This document shows positions 50,410-59,914 of a stretch of 64,000 nt of DNA, in pieces. Position numbers and translations under genes: made by a program. This DNA comes from Nitrososphaerales archaeon. GTDB lineage: Archaea > Thermoproteota > Nitrososphaeria > Nitrososphaerales > CADDZS01. Below the pieces are notes generated by a model. It searched no databases, had not been told where the DNA came from, and saw only the letters and a program-made list of their open reading frames with translations. How positions within the stretch are numbered: the first letter of the stretch is position 1; each line of letters opens with the position of its first letter. The stretch is taken from positions 1 through 64,000 of the forward strand of contig JASHOD010000074.1 of the NCBI GenBank assembly GCA_030041295.1, given 5' to 3'.

Positions 50410-50629
50410 CCTCGCGTTATCTTCATAACCAATCATTCTTGCTTCAAGAATTCCTTTAGTTTATCGATTGTTACGATAATTGAGATCTCGTCATTTCATT
50501 GCTTGATTAACGATGAGTATTTTTATTTAGAGCAACTCGAATTGACAGAAGGAACAATTTTCAATATTTTTTTAATTTGAGTAAAGGATTTGAATAAGAT
50601 CTACTCACATTAGTATTTCGAGTCAGGCT

Positions 50630-50950
50630 TTGATTAACGACAATAGCAAACCTCGTGTAATATCAACAAAAGCAACAAGGCATAGAATCAAGAGAGCCGA
50701 AGAAATCCAAAGCGTAAAGGACGTTGTTACCGTCCTTGCGGTTCACACGTGGGAACTAAAAGAGGTCGAAAAGTACGGAGGAAACGATAAGGGTTTCCTC
50801 TCAACCATGTACTGCAGGGATTGCGGAGCAGAATGCTCCCTTCTCATAATGCCTTCGACCCGTCCCCATATTCGAACAAAAGCAGATAGAGCGAGCACAT
50901 ATCGGCCATCTGAAAACAGGGGTTCTGCCAGCGGCGAACCTTCTGTATAG
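50630..50950 (+). CDS. Small zinc-ribbon-like protein
   Basis: 106 residues from TTG. Basic N-terminus (ATRHRIKRAEEIQ) then VVTVLAVHTWELKEVEKYGG and MYCRDCGAECSLLIM, three cysteines (C-x2-C-x3-C) that may bind a metal with another residue. Basic, disordered C-terminus. Unknown function; a DNA-associated role would be a guess. Confidence 0.5.
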   Translation: MINDNSKPRVISTKATRHRIKRAEEIQSVKDVVTVLAVHTWELKEVEKYGGNDKGFLSTMYCRDCGAECSLLIMPSTRPHIRTKADRASTYRPSENRGSASGEPSV

Positions 50951-51243
50951 AGTTAAGGCAGCCACAACTTTTAATTGAAGGATTTCGAGGATAGCCGTCT
51001 TAGGCCACGTTCTTTCTCTTTATTAGCAATATATCAAGAGTCGAACGCGACGGCCTAGGAGTTCTAATCTGTACCCTGTGCCTATTAGTGGAATTATGAA
51101 CCAGAATGAAATCAATGAAGGCAACACTAGTATTGCCCACAGAAGTTTATTCGCACAAACAACTTGCGGATCGATGCTCGGGATTCATTCTGTCCTACAA
51201 ACATCGAGACATAAGTATCGGTGTGCAGGCACGTAACGTTTAG

Positions 51244-52167
51244 ATGATGCGAGATACAAGGAACTTTTTTGGGTCTGCGATTTCCACCATCGTACTCGTA
51301 GCTGTCTTCTCCATTGTAGTAATCATTGCCGTTGGCAATACAGCCGATTTACCTCATAGATAATCAAGCGGCAACACGGACGCGAAATACAAATTCTCTT
51401 TCAACGATCACAACCACTTAACTATTCCTTGCCAGGCTTCACTTCTAAATCAGACTAACTCTTCAACTACTACAAATGAGAATTCATATCCTGATTTTGG
51501 AGCATTGTTTGGAAACTTTTGTTCCATAACCGTTGTACTGTACGGTAATGATTTTACTGATAGCTCTATCACAACTTTGAGTTTTTCAGTTCTTGGCAGA
51601 GGCTCTTACACATCATCGAATGGAAACGCGACTGATTATGAACTCAATTTGACGACAATCGCGATTGAACCAGACGCGCAAGTTGTCAGCTCTCGAAACT
51701 CAACTAGCGCAATTGTGACTCCTGGCAATGTTACGAATAGGGAATAAATTGTCGGTTACTTTGCACAAAATGGAAGTTTGATTTCGACGGTCAACGTTAG
51801 TGGAAAGCAAAGTCTCGGAGTAGCATTACTCTTTTTCAGCATTTTCGCTTCTGGAAGTGTTCTCAGCAGAGGGAATCTTTCGATGATTAACAGTGCGTCA
51901 GTTGCTATCGGTTCGACTAAGATGAACGTTACTAACTATGATCTTCCTGCTTCTGTTGAGACCACAGTTTACGAAAGTTGCGTTAGCGGCGGAGCAGCTT
52001 CTACTACGATAACCAAGCTCTATGGATGGACAATTCAAGAAGGTGTTGTACCGGGTACAGACTTTTCTCTTGTTAGTCAGTACCACTACATAGCTTCTGT
52101 TACATCGAACTCCACTTCTTCATTCGGAAACATCAATTGGAAAGTAACATCCTTTACACTCGGCTAA
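51244..52167 (+). pseudogene. Secreted surface protein interrupted by two in-frame TAA codons
   Basis: From ATG 51244 (or 51247) one reading frame runs to the TAA ending at 52167, broken only by TAA at 51361-51363 and TAA at 51745-51747. Product: short cytoplasmic start, membrane helix (GSAISTIVLVAVFSIVVIIAVG), then an Asn/Ser/Thr-rich extracellular part with many NxS/T sequons and paired cysteines (IPCQ, NFCS, ESCVS). Same style as the protein at 48807. No frameshift exists in 924 bases, so the lesion is recent, or the stops are read through. Confidence 0.7.
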
Positions 52168-52237
52168 AGCTGAAAGGAAACGATACCAGAACAACGATTA
52201 CATCTTGCGATGTTGATCTGTAAGGTGAGGACGCCTT

Positions 52238-52867
52238 CTAACGAAACATAATCGTTGTCACGATGATTATCGTTCCGATTATCGCAAAGACGAGGAGCGA
52301 AAAAACCCTGATTCTTTCGAAGGAGAACAATTTTCCTAGCCGATTCCCAATCGCGGTCTCCACAGCAGATGCAGCACTCAGGGCGACTACGCAGGAGACA
52401 AAAACTAGGAGAACGTCTTGAAATCGGGCTACGAAGACAATTGTCAGTACCTCTGTAGCATCTCCTGCAAGATCTAAAATTACAAGCATCGAAATGATAC
52501 TGAGGAATAGTCGAAGTAGCGCTTTCTTGTCCGCGGTTCGTTTATCGAGCTTTTTCTTGTCTTCCTCAATCTCTTCCCTGCTCGTTGTGAAATACTCGTA
52601 GCCTGCGTATCCTATCATGATGACACCGCCGGCAAGTTTTATCCAAAATGGATTGATGAAGCTCGTTAGGACGTAACCCACACTTACTATGATTGCCGTG
52701 GATATTGTGAAAGCCGTTGAACCCGCCAGAAAAGCAGTCCAGGGCTTGATCCTGGTTGCAAGAGCTAAAAGCAAGAGAGCATCCTTGTCAGTTAGCTCAG
52801 CGACAAATATTGCAAGAACTATTGTGCCAAATGCACTGAGGAGAGACGGTAGTTCTATGACGGACAA
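52238..52867 (-). CDS. UPF0016/Gdt1-like membrane cation transporter
   Basis: 209 residues from ATG. Six membrane helices in two halves; half 1 has the acidic motif AELTDKDALLLLALATR, half 2 LDLAGDATEVLTIVFVARF, inverted-repeat-like signatures corresponding to the E-x-G-D-K/R-T/S motifs of the UPF0016/TMEM165 family, which move Mn2+ or Ca2+. The motifs are relaxed (ELTDKD, DLAGDATE), so the match is only moderate. A charged cytoplasmic loop (about 95-115) links the halves. Confidence 0.6.
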   Translation of the reverse strand: MSVIELPSLLSAFGTIVLAIFVAELTDKDALLLLALATRIKPWTAFLAGSTAFTISTAIIVSVGYVLTSFINPFWIKLAGGVIMIGYAGYEYFTTSREEIEEDKKKLDKRTADKKALLRLFLSIISMLVILDLAGDATEVLTIVFVARFQDVLLVFVSCVVALSAASAVETAIGNRLGKLFSFERIRVFSLLVFAIIGTIIIVTTIMFR

Positions 52868-53224
52868 AAATTTCTATCCGCTTTCAAGGTCAAGTTCAAT
52901 TCACACTTATTGAACTCTTCTGCGGAGAGCGATCACGTAAGAGAAGGATAGGTCTTCTTCTCCTGCGTCTCTGAGTCGTGGTCCATTTACTTCCCAGCTC
53001 TTTCCCTCATCTATAACTGCAAACTTTCCATTCTATCACTAACTGCGAACGGTAAACACGTAAGACGATTCCACTGTGACTAAGAACTAAGGGGCTTCAT
53101 ATCATAATGCATGAAAGAGCAAGTGCTAGGCCTCTTTGCTCGATAATGGATATAATCCCAAACAGAATGTCTTGATTCAAAAGGCACAAAAATAGAGGAA
53201 AATAACGGATGACATGGTACAGAT
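52868..53224. other. Divergent intergenic region
   Basis: Lies between two divergent genes. No reading frame, RNA gene or strong repeat is visible; promoters of both genes are expected here but I cannot pin down clear TATA boxes. Confidence 0.35.
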
Positions 53225-53716
53225 TTGGGCGCAGATTACGGCAAGGTTCAAAGAACTCTGCAGGATTGGCTAACGGCTGAAAGGAAAACACTAAAGGTGA
53301 TTACCGAGAAACCTGATGAAATATTCGTATTCTTTGTTGAGTGGACAAGCGGAATGCATGTTACGGTTGGCGTTTACAAAGGAATGCCGCATGCTATACT
53401 TGTGAATTTTTCATTAGCACTGAGAGATGACCAAAAGGCGAGATTAGATTCACTGCCGAAAGAACAGCGTGAAGCCTTTCTAACGAGTCTTAATTTTGCT
53501 CTTAGCGAAAGAGAGGACACGGCCTCTTTCAATGACTATCATGAAAAGGAATGGTTACGTGCTCAAAGGCGAGTCTATGTCGAAGATTTGACTAGGACTT
53601 TGTTTTTTGAAGCGTTGAGAGGGCTCAGTTTAACTCACCGTAGGCTCCTCATGATTTTGGAAAGTTCAAGAATCTTCTCAAGAGATGCGCAATCACCTAC
53701 TGCCGTCTACTCTTGA
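53225..53716 (+). CDS. Soluble protein, possibly DUF2299-like
   Basis: 163 residues from TTG. N-terminal half looks alpha/beta (VQRTLQDWLTAE, FVFFVEWTSGMHVTVGVYKG) and the C-terminal half is helical and charged (LRDDQKARLDSLPKEQREAF). I recall a similar pattern in DUF2299 proteins of archaea but cannot confirm it. Cytoplasmic, no metal or nucleotide motif. Confidence 0.45.
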   Translation: MGADYGKVQRTLQDWLTAERKTLKVITEKPDEIFVFFVEWTSGMHVTVGVYKGMPHAILVNFSLALRDDQKARLDSLPKEQREAFLTSLNFALSEREDTASFNDYHEKEWLRAQRRVYVEDLTRTLFFEALRGLSLTHRRLLMILESSRIFSRDAQSPTAVYS

Positions 53717-53753
53717 TTTAATTCCTGCTACGAGTTTAAGAGCATAAAGCTTG

Positions 53754-54194
53754 TCAACCGTAGGGCGTACTAGTTTTTCGATAGAAGACTCTAACACCAT
53801 CCGAAATCTGCCAACCTGATAATGTGTTGTTCATAGGCACGATATCAACGAATTGGTCGCTCTTCAAAGTGTCTTTTGCGGCTCTTCCGATAGCGTTGTT
53901 CAGATAAGTGTCAAAAGGCCTGTTGATCTTTAGGGCAATGAGTAAATGGGGCGGTTCTCCGCTAGAGGGAACATAAACTTGAGTGAAAAAAGCGCTCTCA
54001 ACTGAGTCAAACATTTTGAACTCCTCTGTTAAGCGTTCCAGAAATCTCTCGGGAACCTTTTCTTTTGCTGGCATGCCGTACATCATTTTCGTACCCGACT
54101 TCACCATGAAACTGCCTTTGAATTGATGTCCACAGAAAGAGCAAAAGTTTGCATTATCCGTGCTTTGTTTTCCGCATTTCGGACATGTTGGCAT
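53754..54194 (-). CDS. Zinc-ribbon protein with SseB-like C-terminal domain
   Basis: 146 residues. N-terminal zinc ribbon CPKCGKQSTDNANFCSFCG (two CxxC, residues 4-22), a linker, then about 55-145 resembling the SseB C-terminal fold (ERFLERLTEEFKMF, HLLIALKINRPFD, FVDIVPMNN). The gene is flanked by two independent plus-strand genes. Function unknown. Confidence 0.6.
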   Translation of the reverse strand: MPTCPKCGKQSTDNANFCSFCGHQFKGSFMVKSGTKMMYGMPAKEKVPERFLERLTEEFKMFDSVESAFFTQVYVPSSGEPPHLLIALKINRPFDTYLNNAIGRAAKDTLKSDQFVDIVPMNNTLSGWQISDGVRVFYRKTSTPYG

Positions 54195-54380
54195 GTGAAT
54201 GCAATCAGGGTTCTTTCAGAGGAATTTATTTCCTTTCATTTGCCTGCTAAGGAGATTTTACCAATTCCTGCCCTATCTATCGGAAACCGTACTACTCGGC
54301 TCGGTAGTTATCCTGTGGTGAGTATTGTGCAATTGCTTTGAACTAATGTAAGTTACTATGACACCAGAACCAAAGCGCAA

Positions 54381-54390
54381 AGGTTATATT
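54381..54390 (+). promoter_or_regulatory. TATA box of the gene at 54415
   Basis: AGGTTATATT lies about 30 bases upstream of the ATG, so the transcript is predicted to be leaderless or nearly so. Confidence 0.5.
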
Positions 54391-54414
54391 TAGTCCTGTA
54401 ATCTTACTGTAAAC

Positions 54415-54786
54415 ATGCCTAAAGAAGGTTTTAGCGTTGTTACGATAACGCAGGACGCCTACGACAAAGCTCACGCAAGGTACGTCCAGAAATTAAAATC
54501 AAAAGAAGTTGAAGGAAAGAGTTTCTCTCGATTCGTAAACGACATCATCGTGGAGAGGATAGAAGCCGACGAAAACCTCGCGCTGCAGGCACCATTCATG
54601 CAAAAAATTGGGATGCAGGACAATTCGATAATGATCAAAGACAACAAGATTGGTCGCATCGTCGAAGTCCAGGTCCACGGAAAGGATCTTATCTGTATGC
54701 TCGATGAGAAAAAAGACTGCGTGCATGTAGGCTTTTCGATGGCAATCCCTGAAGTGTACCGGATCATATCGGAAAGAAAGCGCTAG
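54415..54786 (+). CDS. Small DNA-binding-like protein (possible ribbon-helix-helix)
   Basis: 123 residues, ATG. The N-terminal 45 residues (VVTITQDAYDKAHARYVQ, SFSRFVNDIIVERIE) fit a ribbon-helix-helix: a short strand then two helices. Residues 60-120 (MIKDNKIGRIVEVQVHGKDL) are beta-rich and may be a second domain. Possible DNA-binding regulator; no ligand motif. Not linked to its neighbours. Confidence 0.55.
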   Translation: MPKEGFSVVTITQDAYDKAHARYVQKLKSKEVEGKSFSRFVNDIIVERIEADENLALQAPFMQKIGMQDNSIMIKDNKIGRIVEVQVHGKDLICMLDEKKDCVHVGFSMAIPEVYRIISERKR

Positions 54787-54884
54787 TTATAGAATTCTTT
54801 TTTCCTTTATCTAGTAATTTTTCTGTTACTCCCTGTTTCTTTGGGAAATTGAGAAATAGGGATCAAATTTTCTAAGACAAACTC

Positions 54885-55397
54885 GTGCCTCAAATTCTAT
54901 CTGGCGACGAGATATCATCTTTCATAAAGCAAGTCGAGGACGCAAATTCTTCGGATGAGCAAATTCAACCTGCCGGTTACGATGTTACATTAAGTAAAGT
55001 GTACGCACACTCGAAGACCAAGTACACGCTTGGGATCCGAAAAACTGAGAATTCAAAACTTGAAGAACTTGCTCCAGACAAGGAAGGGTATTTTGATCTA
55101 GACTCCGGAGTCTATCTTGTCGTCCTAAACGAAATAACAACGATTCCAAATGACGCAATCGGACTACTATTGCCAAGATCTACTTTGCTCCGCAACGGGA
55201 TCGACGTGCGAACCGCCCTTTTTGATCCGGGATATTCTGGTCAACCTTCAGTAATGCTTGTTTGCCATAGACCCCTAAGGATCGAACGATTTTCAAGAAT
55301 TGGGCAACTCGTGATACTCAAATCTGACAAGGAGTTTTCAAAGCAATACAAGGGAAGATATCAGGGCGAGGGTGCCGCCGGCAACAATGGTAGTTAG
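54885..55397 (+). CDS. dUTP diphosphatase/dCTP deaminase-family protein
   Basis: 170 residues from GTG. Trimeric dUTPase fold with LLPRSTLLRNGIDV (motif with the Arg-Ser that grips the triphosphate), LFDPGYSGQPSVMLVC (DPGYxG, motif of the base pocket) and C-terminal GRYQGEGAAGNNGS, close to the QGxGG(S/T)G motif that closes the site. Hydrolyses dUTP to dUMP, keeping uracil out of DNA; the archaeal members often also take dCTP. Symbol left open since dut and dcd are hard to separate by eye. Confidence 0.8.
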   Translation: MPQILSGDEISSFIKQVEDANSSDEQIQPAGYDVTLSKVYAHSKTKYTLGIRKTENSKLEELAPDKEGYFDLDSGVYLVVLNEITTIPNDAIGLLLPRSTLLRNGIDVRTALFDPGYSGQPSVMLVCHRPLRIERFSRIGQLVILKSDKEFSKQYKGRYQGEGAAGNNGS

Positions 55398-55496
55398 ATA
55401 CAATTCGAAGAAGAAAATAATGATACAGTGAAAAAAGGAAAAAGGGGATCGGTACCGGTGGCTCTTCTGAGGTCCCGGTCCGGATTTGTTGAGAGA

Positions 55497-55981
55497 TTAC
55501 GGAATGACTAGCTGTTCCCCAACGTATATCGTGTATGGGTATCCTATTCCGTTCGCGCTAGCGATCGATTGCCAAGAAACTCCATACATTTGTCCGATTG
55601 AGTACAGAGAATCTCCAGGCTGAACTGTGTATATTTGAACTCCAAGTATGACTAGCTGTTCCCCAACGTATATGCTATAAGGATAACAGATTCCATTAGC
55701 CGAAGCGATGGACTGCCAGGATACGCCAAATTGGACCCCAATAGAGTAGAACGTATCGCCAGGCTGAACTGTGTACATGCCTCCAGAACCGCTTCCGCTT
55801 CCATAGAGAGCGTCGTGCTCACTTTGGAATTGTTGTGCGTATGATCAACTGCGTCTGAATATGCCCAGTTTCTTTGCCCGTCCTGCACTGCGGTCGAGCC
55901 GATGTTGTAAGCTTGGAGGGCTAGATCGTAATTCCCGAATTCTTGATAGAGTTGTGCCATTATGCTCGTGCTTACTTTCAT
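55497..55981 (-). pseudogene. Remnant of a lytic-transglycosylase/LysM protein
   Basis: On the minus strand, one frame (55981 to about 55830) encodes the end of an SLT-type domain (AQLYQEFGNYDLALQAYNIGS, the AYNxG motif), while another (about 55860 to 55497) runs SYAQQFQSEHDALYGSGSG into two LysM repeats (YTVQPGDTFYSIG, YTVQPGDSLYSIG, each with WQSIASANG). Joined by one frameshift they give SLT end, GSGSG linker and LysM pair. The catalytic Glu part of SLT is not present upstream, so the gene is broken. LysM pairs bind glycans; in an archaeon the target is unknown. Confidence 0.65.
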
Positions 55982-56253
55982 CTAATGTGAACACATCGAC
56001 CAGAGATGAGTCCCATTTCCGAATCAATTCCCGAACAAAATTGTTGAAATGACTCACTTTTGCTTTGGACATGTCAAGTACACTTCTGAGTGCTAATCCT
56101 TGGCTGATAGATGATCGCGAAAAACATGATTTTAATTAGATAATTTAATGAAAAGAGCGAACTAGCGAAGTCGGTCAGGAATCATATCTCGCGCGCGGCA
56201 ACCTAGAAACTAAGTTAAATGCACACTGTTCCGATTGCTAAATTGAGAATGCC

Positions 56254-57618
56254 TTGAACTCCGACCTGACCGATTTCGACAATTTTCTCTATGCGAAGAT
56301 GAGCGAAACAAAGCTCCCTAGCCTGACTGCTGCAATCTTGCAGGACGGAAAGATAGTTCACCAAAAAGCGCTCGGTCTAAAGAAGATAGAGTCGAGTGAA
56401 GCAACTACAACAACAACGAATTACGGCATTGGCTCAGTGACGAAGTCTTTTGCTGCCCTAGGTATAGGAAAATTGGTCGAGTTGGGCAAACTCGACTTTC
56501 ACGATCCGATAACAAAATTCCTCCCTAGTTTGAAAAAATACCGTGCATTCGAGGGAGTCGAAATTCATCATCTCCTTACTCATTCTAGCGGTATTCCAGG
56601 TTTGGGCTCTGCGGAGGTCTTGATTTTCAATGCGATTGGGCTGACGAAGAAATGGTACCCTAGCGCGAGCTTGGACGATCTAGTATCTTTTATGGACGAG
56701 GTCGATGACTGGGTCGTGACTACACCGGGGAAGAGATTCTTTTACCTCAACGAGGGTTACCATCTGATCGGCGAAGTAATTTCTAAGGCTAGTGGCGTTC
56801 ATTATTCGAAATTTATCAAGGACGAAATTTTTTCGCCGCTAGAAATGAACCGTACGTTCTTTACAAAAGAAGACGTTGAGCGCGACGGAGATTTTGCGAC
56901 GCCGTACCTCATCAAGGATGGAAGGGCAGAGCAGAGCGTAATCCCCTGGGGATCTGGCGCGGCCGGCGGAATTATGAGCAACGTTTTGGACCTTTCAAAT
57001 TACATCGAGATGTATTTGGGAAGAGGTGAGTTCCGAAGGAGAAAAGTTGTTGACAAGAATATCATTGAAAAAATGGAAACCATCTACTCAAAGCCGCCAG
57101 TCAGCCTGTTTCCGGACTACGGCTATGGCTACGGGTTGTTCGTGACGAACGATTTCTTCGGGCACAAGCTAGTTCGCCACGACGGTTCTGTCGGGGTGTA
57201 CACGAGTTCTCTAGCCTTTCTTCCCAAGGAAAATATGGGGATCTCGATACTTTCTAACGCCGAAGGTTACAATTTGATTCTCTGTGGTCTCTACGGGCTT
57301 CAGACCATGATTGGGCGAGACCCGAAGGAGTTTACCCCGATCAAGCGTGAGGCTCTGCTCCTAAAATTGCAGGGAAGCTACAGTTCCTACAAAGGAACGG
57401 TTACCGCTCAGGTGAAGCGTAACGGTGATTTCCTCATTCTTTCGGGGGAGGACATCGGAGATAACCATATTCTCGTACCGGAAAGCGAAGACGATGAAAA
57501 GGCAACATTCTATACGTTGCGAAATAGTGCAAAGCTCGAGGTTGAATTTTCGTTTGATAAAGATAAGAAGAATGTGGAAATGATTTTCGAGCGATACAGA
57601 TACAGAAAGAGCTGCTAG
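56254..57618 (+). CDS. Serine hydrolase of the beta-lactamase/penicillin-binding-protein fold
   Basis: 454 residues from TTG. Catalytic Ser in GSVTKSF (SxxK, about residue 61), YLN motif in FFYLNEGYHLIG (about residue 166), and HDGSVGVYTSSL near 308 (the third motif region). N-terminal 360 residues are the hydrolase and the last 90 (residues about 365-454, GSYSSYKGTVTAQVK) look like a beta-barrel DUF3471-type domain. It lacks a signal peptide by eye, so it is probably cytoplasmic and acts as esterase or peptidase rather than as antibiotic resistance. Confidence 0.85.
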   Translation: MNSDLTDFDNFLYAKMSETKLPSLTAAILQDGKIVHQKALGLKKIESSEATTTTTNYGIGSVTKSFAALGIGKLVELGKLDFHDPITKFLPSLKKYRAFEGVEIHHLLTHSSGIPGLGSAEVLIFNAIGLTKKWYPSASLDDLVSFMDEVDDWVVTTPGKRFFYLNEGYHLIGEVISKASGVHYSKFIKDEIFSPLEMNRTFFTKEDVERDGDFATPYLIKDGRAEQSVIPWGSGAAGGIMSNVLDLSNYIEMYLGRGEFRRRKVVDKNIIEKMETIYSKPPVSLFPDYGYGYGLFVTNDFFGHKLVRHDGSVGVYTSSLAFLPKENMGISILSNAEGYNLILCGLYGLQTMIGRDPKEFTPIKREALLLKLQGSYSSYKGTVTAQVKRNGDFLILSGEDIGDNHILVPESEDDEKATFYTLRNSAKLEVEFSFDKDKKNVEMIFERYRYRKSC

Positions 57619-57718
57619 CTATACCGATTGTCGATATCGTTTTTACTCTAAGAACAAAAAGTTATCCTCGTTTGCACACCCTTTTTTTGAGATGTGTTTG
57701 CGAGAATAGCAATGTGTC

Positions 57719-57817
57719 CTAGGCCCAGACATAATGAATTAGAAAATAAAAGCCGGTAATTCCTACGACAAACAGGACTGAGTTAATCCAATATTGAGTT
57801 CTTTCCGAAATTTTCAT
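57719..57817 (-). CDS. Tiny single-helix membrane protein
   Basis: 32 residues from ATG 57817: KISERTQYWINS, then one hydrophobic helix (VLFVVGITGFYFLIHYVW) to the stop. AACCAAAGAA precedes the ATG. An in-frame longer reading (to 58036) is less plausible. Similar mini-helices occur as subunits of membrane complexes, but no partner is nearby. The rest of the gap to 58193 holds nothing I recognise. Confidence 0.35.
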   Translation of the reverse strand: MKISERTQYWINSVLFVVGITGFYFLIHYVWA

Positions 57818-58193
57818 TTCTTTGGTTCGACGCCAACTCTTTTGATGAGATAGTATTTTGTTTCTTGTGGAGATGAGAACCGTACGCCAGCTTAGATCGT
57901 TTTTCGAAATGAAAATTTCTTGTAAGATGAAAGAAAAACCGCGACTGAAAATTCTTGTCAAAGAAGTTTTGGAATCACAAAGATGAAAATTGTTTCGAAT
58001 TTCGATATGCCTAATTGTTGAACCTAATAGGCACAAATTCGATTCAAAGTAAAGAACTTCTCGAATACAACTAACATCACGAATTTAATCACGGGACGCC
58101 AATAGTGGTGGAACGCGGAGGCATGCCACCGCTTTCGCCATTTCGTATCGAAAGAGAGGTTCGAAGTAGAAGTTGAAAAAGAGCGCATACAGG

Positions 58194-58604
58194 ATGGAGC
58201 GTAGATTGGCCCAAATCCGAATTGGGATTCTTTTGCTCCTAGCTGGTATTACCGCAATTCTTTGCACGGCTTCCGTCACGCCTTTCATGGTTCAATCGGC
58301 CAAGGTTCCCAATACTTCAGCCAGTCAGGGTACGTTGAGGCGAGCAAACGAAGGTAATATGTCGACTTCGGATATTGTTACGACTACCGTTACCTCAACT
58401 TCCGCCGGGAATGCCTAAACAATTACAGTCGTAACGACAGTCAATAATCCTAGTTCGAACAATCAACAAACACAATTTCCGGGGCAGCAGCAACAACGGC
58501 GAGGACCCCCACAGCTTCTGCCCAGCCATCAGCTCCTATCCAACCCTCCGCCGCCAAAGCCACATCCACCGCCTCAACCTCCGGGTCAAAACAAGACAAA
58601 ATAA
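58194..58604 (+). pseudogene. Membrane-anchored Pro/Gln-rich protein with one in-frame TAA
   Basis: From ATG 58194 the frame codes MERRLAQIRIG, a membrane helix (ILLLLAGITAILCTAS) and a Ser/Thr-rich stretch to the TAA at 58416-58418, and then continues in the same frame, TITVVTTVNNPSSNNQQTQF, into a Gln/Pro-rich tail (PPPKPHPPPQPPG) ending at TAA 58602-58604. The coding character on both sides is the same, so this is one gene with one nonsense codon or a read-through case. Confidence 0.6.
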
Positions 58605-58690
58605 CAATTGCGTTAGTCGTTTAACCTGGCGGCCTCTCCGAATTAATCATGGTGATTTTTTCTTCGGGCAACATAACACCCATGTAGGAG

Positions 58691-59752
58691 TTAGTCAGCT
58701 GCAGTTTTGGGCGATAGTCCCAACTTTTGTAGAAAAACGAGATATACTTTAGGGCTCATCAAAAATCGTGGAAGCTCTAGATGTTCTAGGATTTTTTGTT
58801 TGGAAAGTCCTAGCCGCTCTGCCTCTCTTACCATTGACCTGTATGACTCCAAGATTCTTGGACTATTTCCAAAGTCACCTTGCTCGGAAATAGAGATCGG
58901 CCCTCGATTTCCTGAGCGCTTCAACACGTTCAGACAAAGAAAGACGTCGAGATACAAAGAATTGAGGTCACCATGCTTGAAATAATCGCGGGCTACCACA
59001 ATGCGACCACCACCATAATCACTTGGAAATATCGCTCTGAATGGCAAGTCTGTAAACTCTACGAGAAGCCTGTCCAACACCTGCTTGGTTCTTACACCGA
59101 ATAAATTCCTGACTGAGGATGCTTTCTCAAAACTTTTGAAATACTTGTTAAAAGGAAACAGATCTATTGTGGGGTTCCTGATTATCTTTACATTTAGCTT
59201 CGATGAATGAGTCTTCTTCTTCCAATCATTAGTCTTCCGAGTCTTTTCAAGCTCCATCTCCTTAAGAAAATTCGCAAAGACCTTCGGCGGAGAGGGCCCC
59301 ATCTTTAGATAATCGATAATTTCCGCCTCGCGCATTCCTATTCGAATAGCTTCCTTGACCGTGTGATAGTATGCGGGAACCTCTATCGGGCTCGAGTAGT
59401 AGAGGGATCGGTCGAGCATGAACTTTTCATGCTCTTTGCGGAAGTATTGTCTGTCATCCATGAATTGTTTTACATGGAACAACTCATGCACGATGTCGAG
59501 ATAGAGCGTTCTTTGGTCACTGTGTTTGAGATGATAGAGGCCTACGGCGATGTTTCCATCTGCATCTCTTATCCCCATGTACATGCGGCGGTTTGAAACG
59601 AAAGCAATCTTTAGTTTTCGAAGAACCGTCTCTGTTCTCTTGCCAAATACTGCGCGGACAGCTTCCACATTCTCGAATCCCTTGAAATAGGTCATAAACG
59701 GATGAAGTTTTGGCGGAGGCACATTGTTTCTGAGAACGGTGATCTGAGGCAA
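58691..59752 (-). CDS. Duplicated HExxH protein (putative metallopeptidase fold)
   Basis: 353 residues, ATG. Two copies of one domain. Copy 1 (about 1-175) has IVHELFHVKQFMDD, an HExxH zinc motif, with EVPAYYH downstream that could supply the Glu. Copy 2 (about 190-350) repeats the frame, e.g. PFNKYFKSFEKASSVRNLFG matches FMTYFKGFENVEAVRAVFG in copy 1, but where HExxH should be it reads LDVFLCLNVLKRSG, so the second half has lost the metal site. Cytoplasmic by eye; function unknown. Confidence 0.7.
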   Translation of the reverse strand: MPQITVLRNNVPPPKLHPFMTYFKGFENVEAVRAVFGKRTETVLRKLKIAFVSNRRMYMGIRDADGNIAVGLYHLKHSDQRTLYLDIVHELFHVKQFMDDRQYFRKEHEKFMLDRSLYYSSPIEVPAYYHTVKEAIRIGMREAEIIDYLKMGPSPPKVFANFLKEMELEKTRKTNDWKKKTHSSKLNVKIIRNPTIDLFPFNKYFKSFEKASSVRNLFGVRTKQVLDRLLVEFTDLPFRAIFPSDYGGGRIVVARDYFKHGDLNSLYLDVFLCLNVLKRSGNRGPISISEQGDFGNSPRILESYRSMVREAERLGLSKQKILEHLELPRFLMSPKVYLVFLQKLGLSPKTAAD

Positions 59753-59914
59753 GAATGGGGCTCCAGAAAAATCAATTCGCTTTTATCTTATTCGAAAGAC
59801 AAATGCGCTAAGCGTTATCCTTTCGTACTCTTGATTCCATGGGCTTTCTCCGAATTTTTTCCTCGAAGGTTTTTTACTGCCTGATTTCGACCTTGTTATA
59901 GTTGTACTTGCAAA

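Noticed and set aside
57719-58036. 105-codon minus-strand frame
   Set aside because: Only the last 32 codons look like protein (single helix); the earlier part is of non-coding composition.
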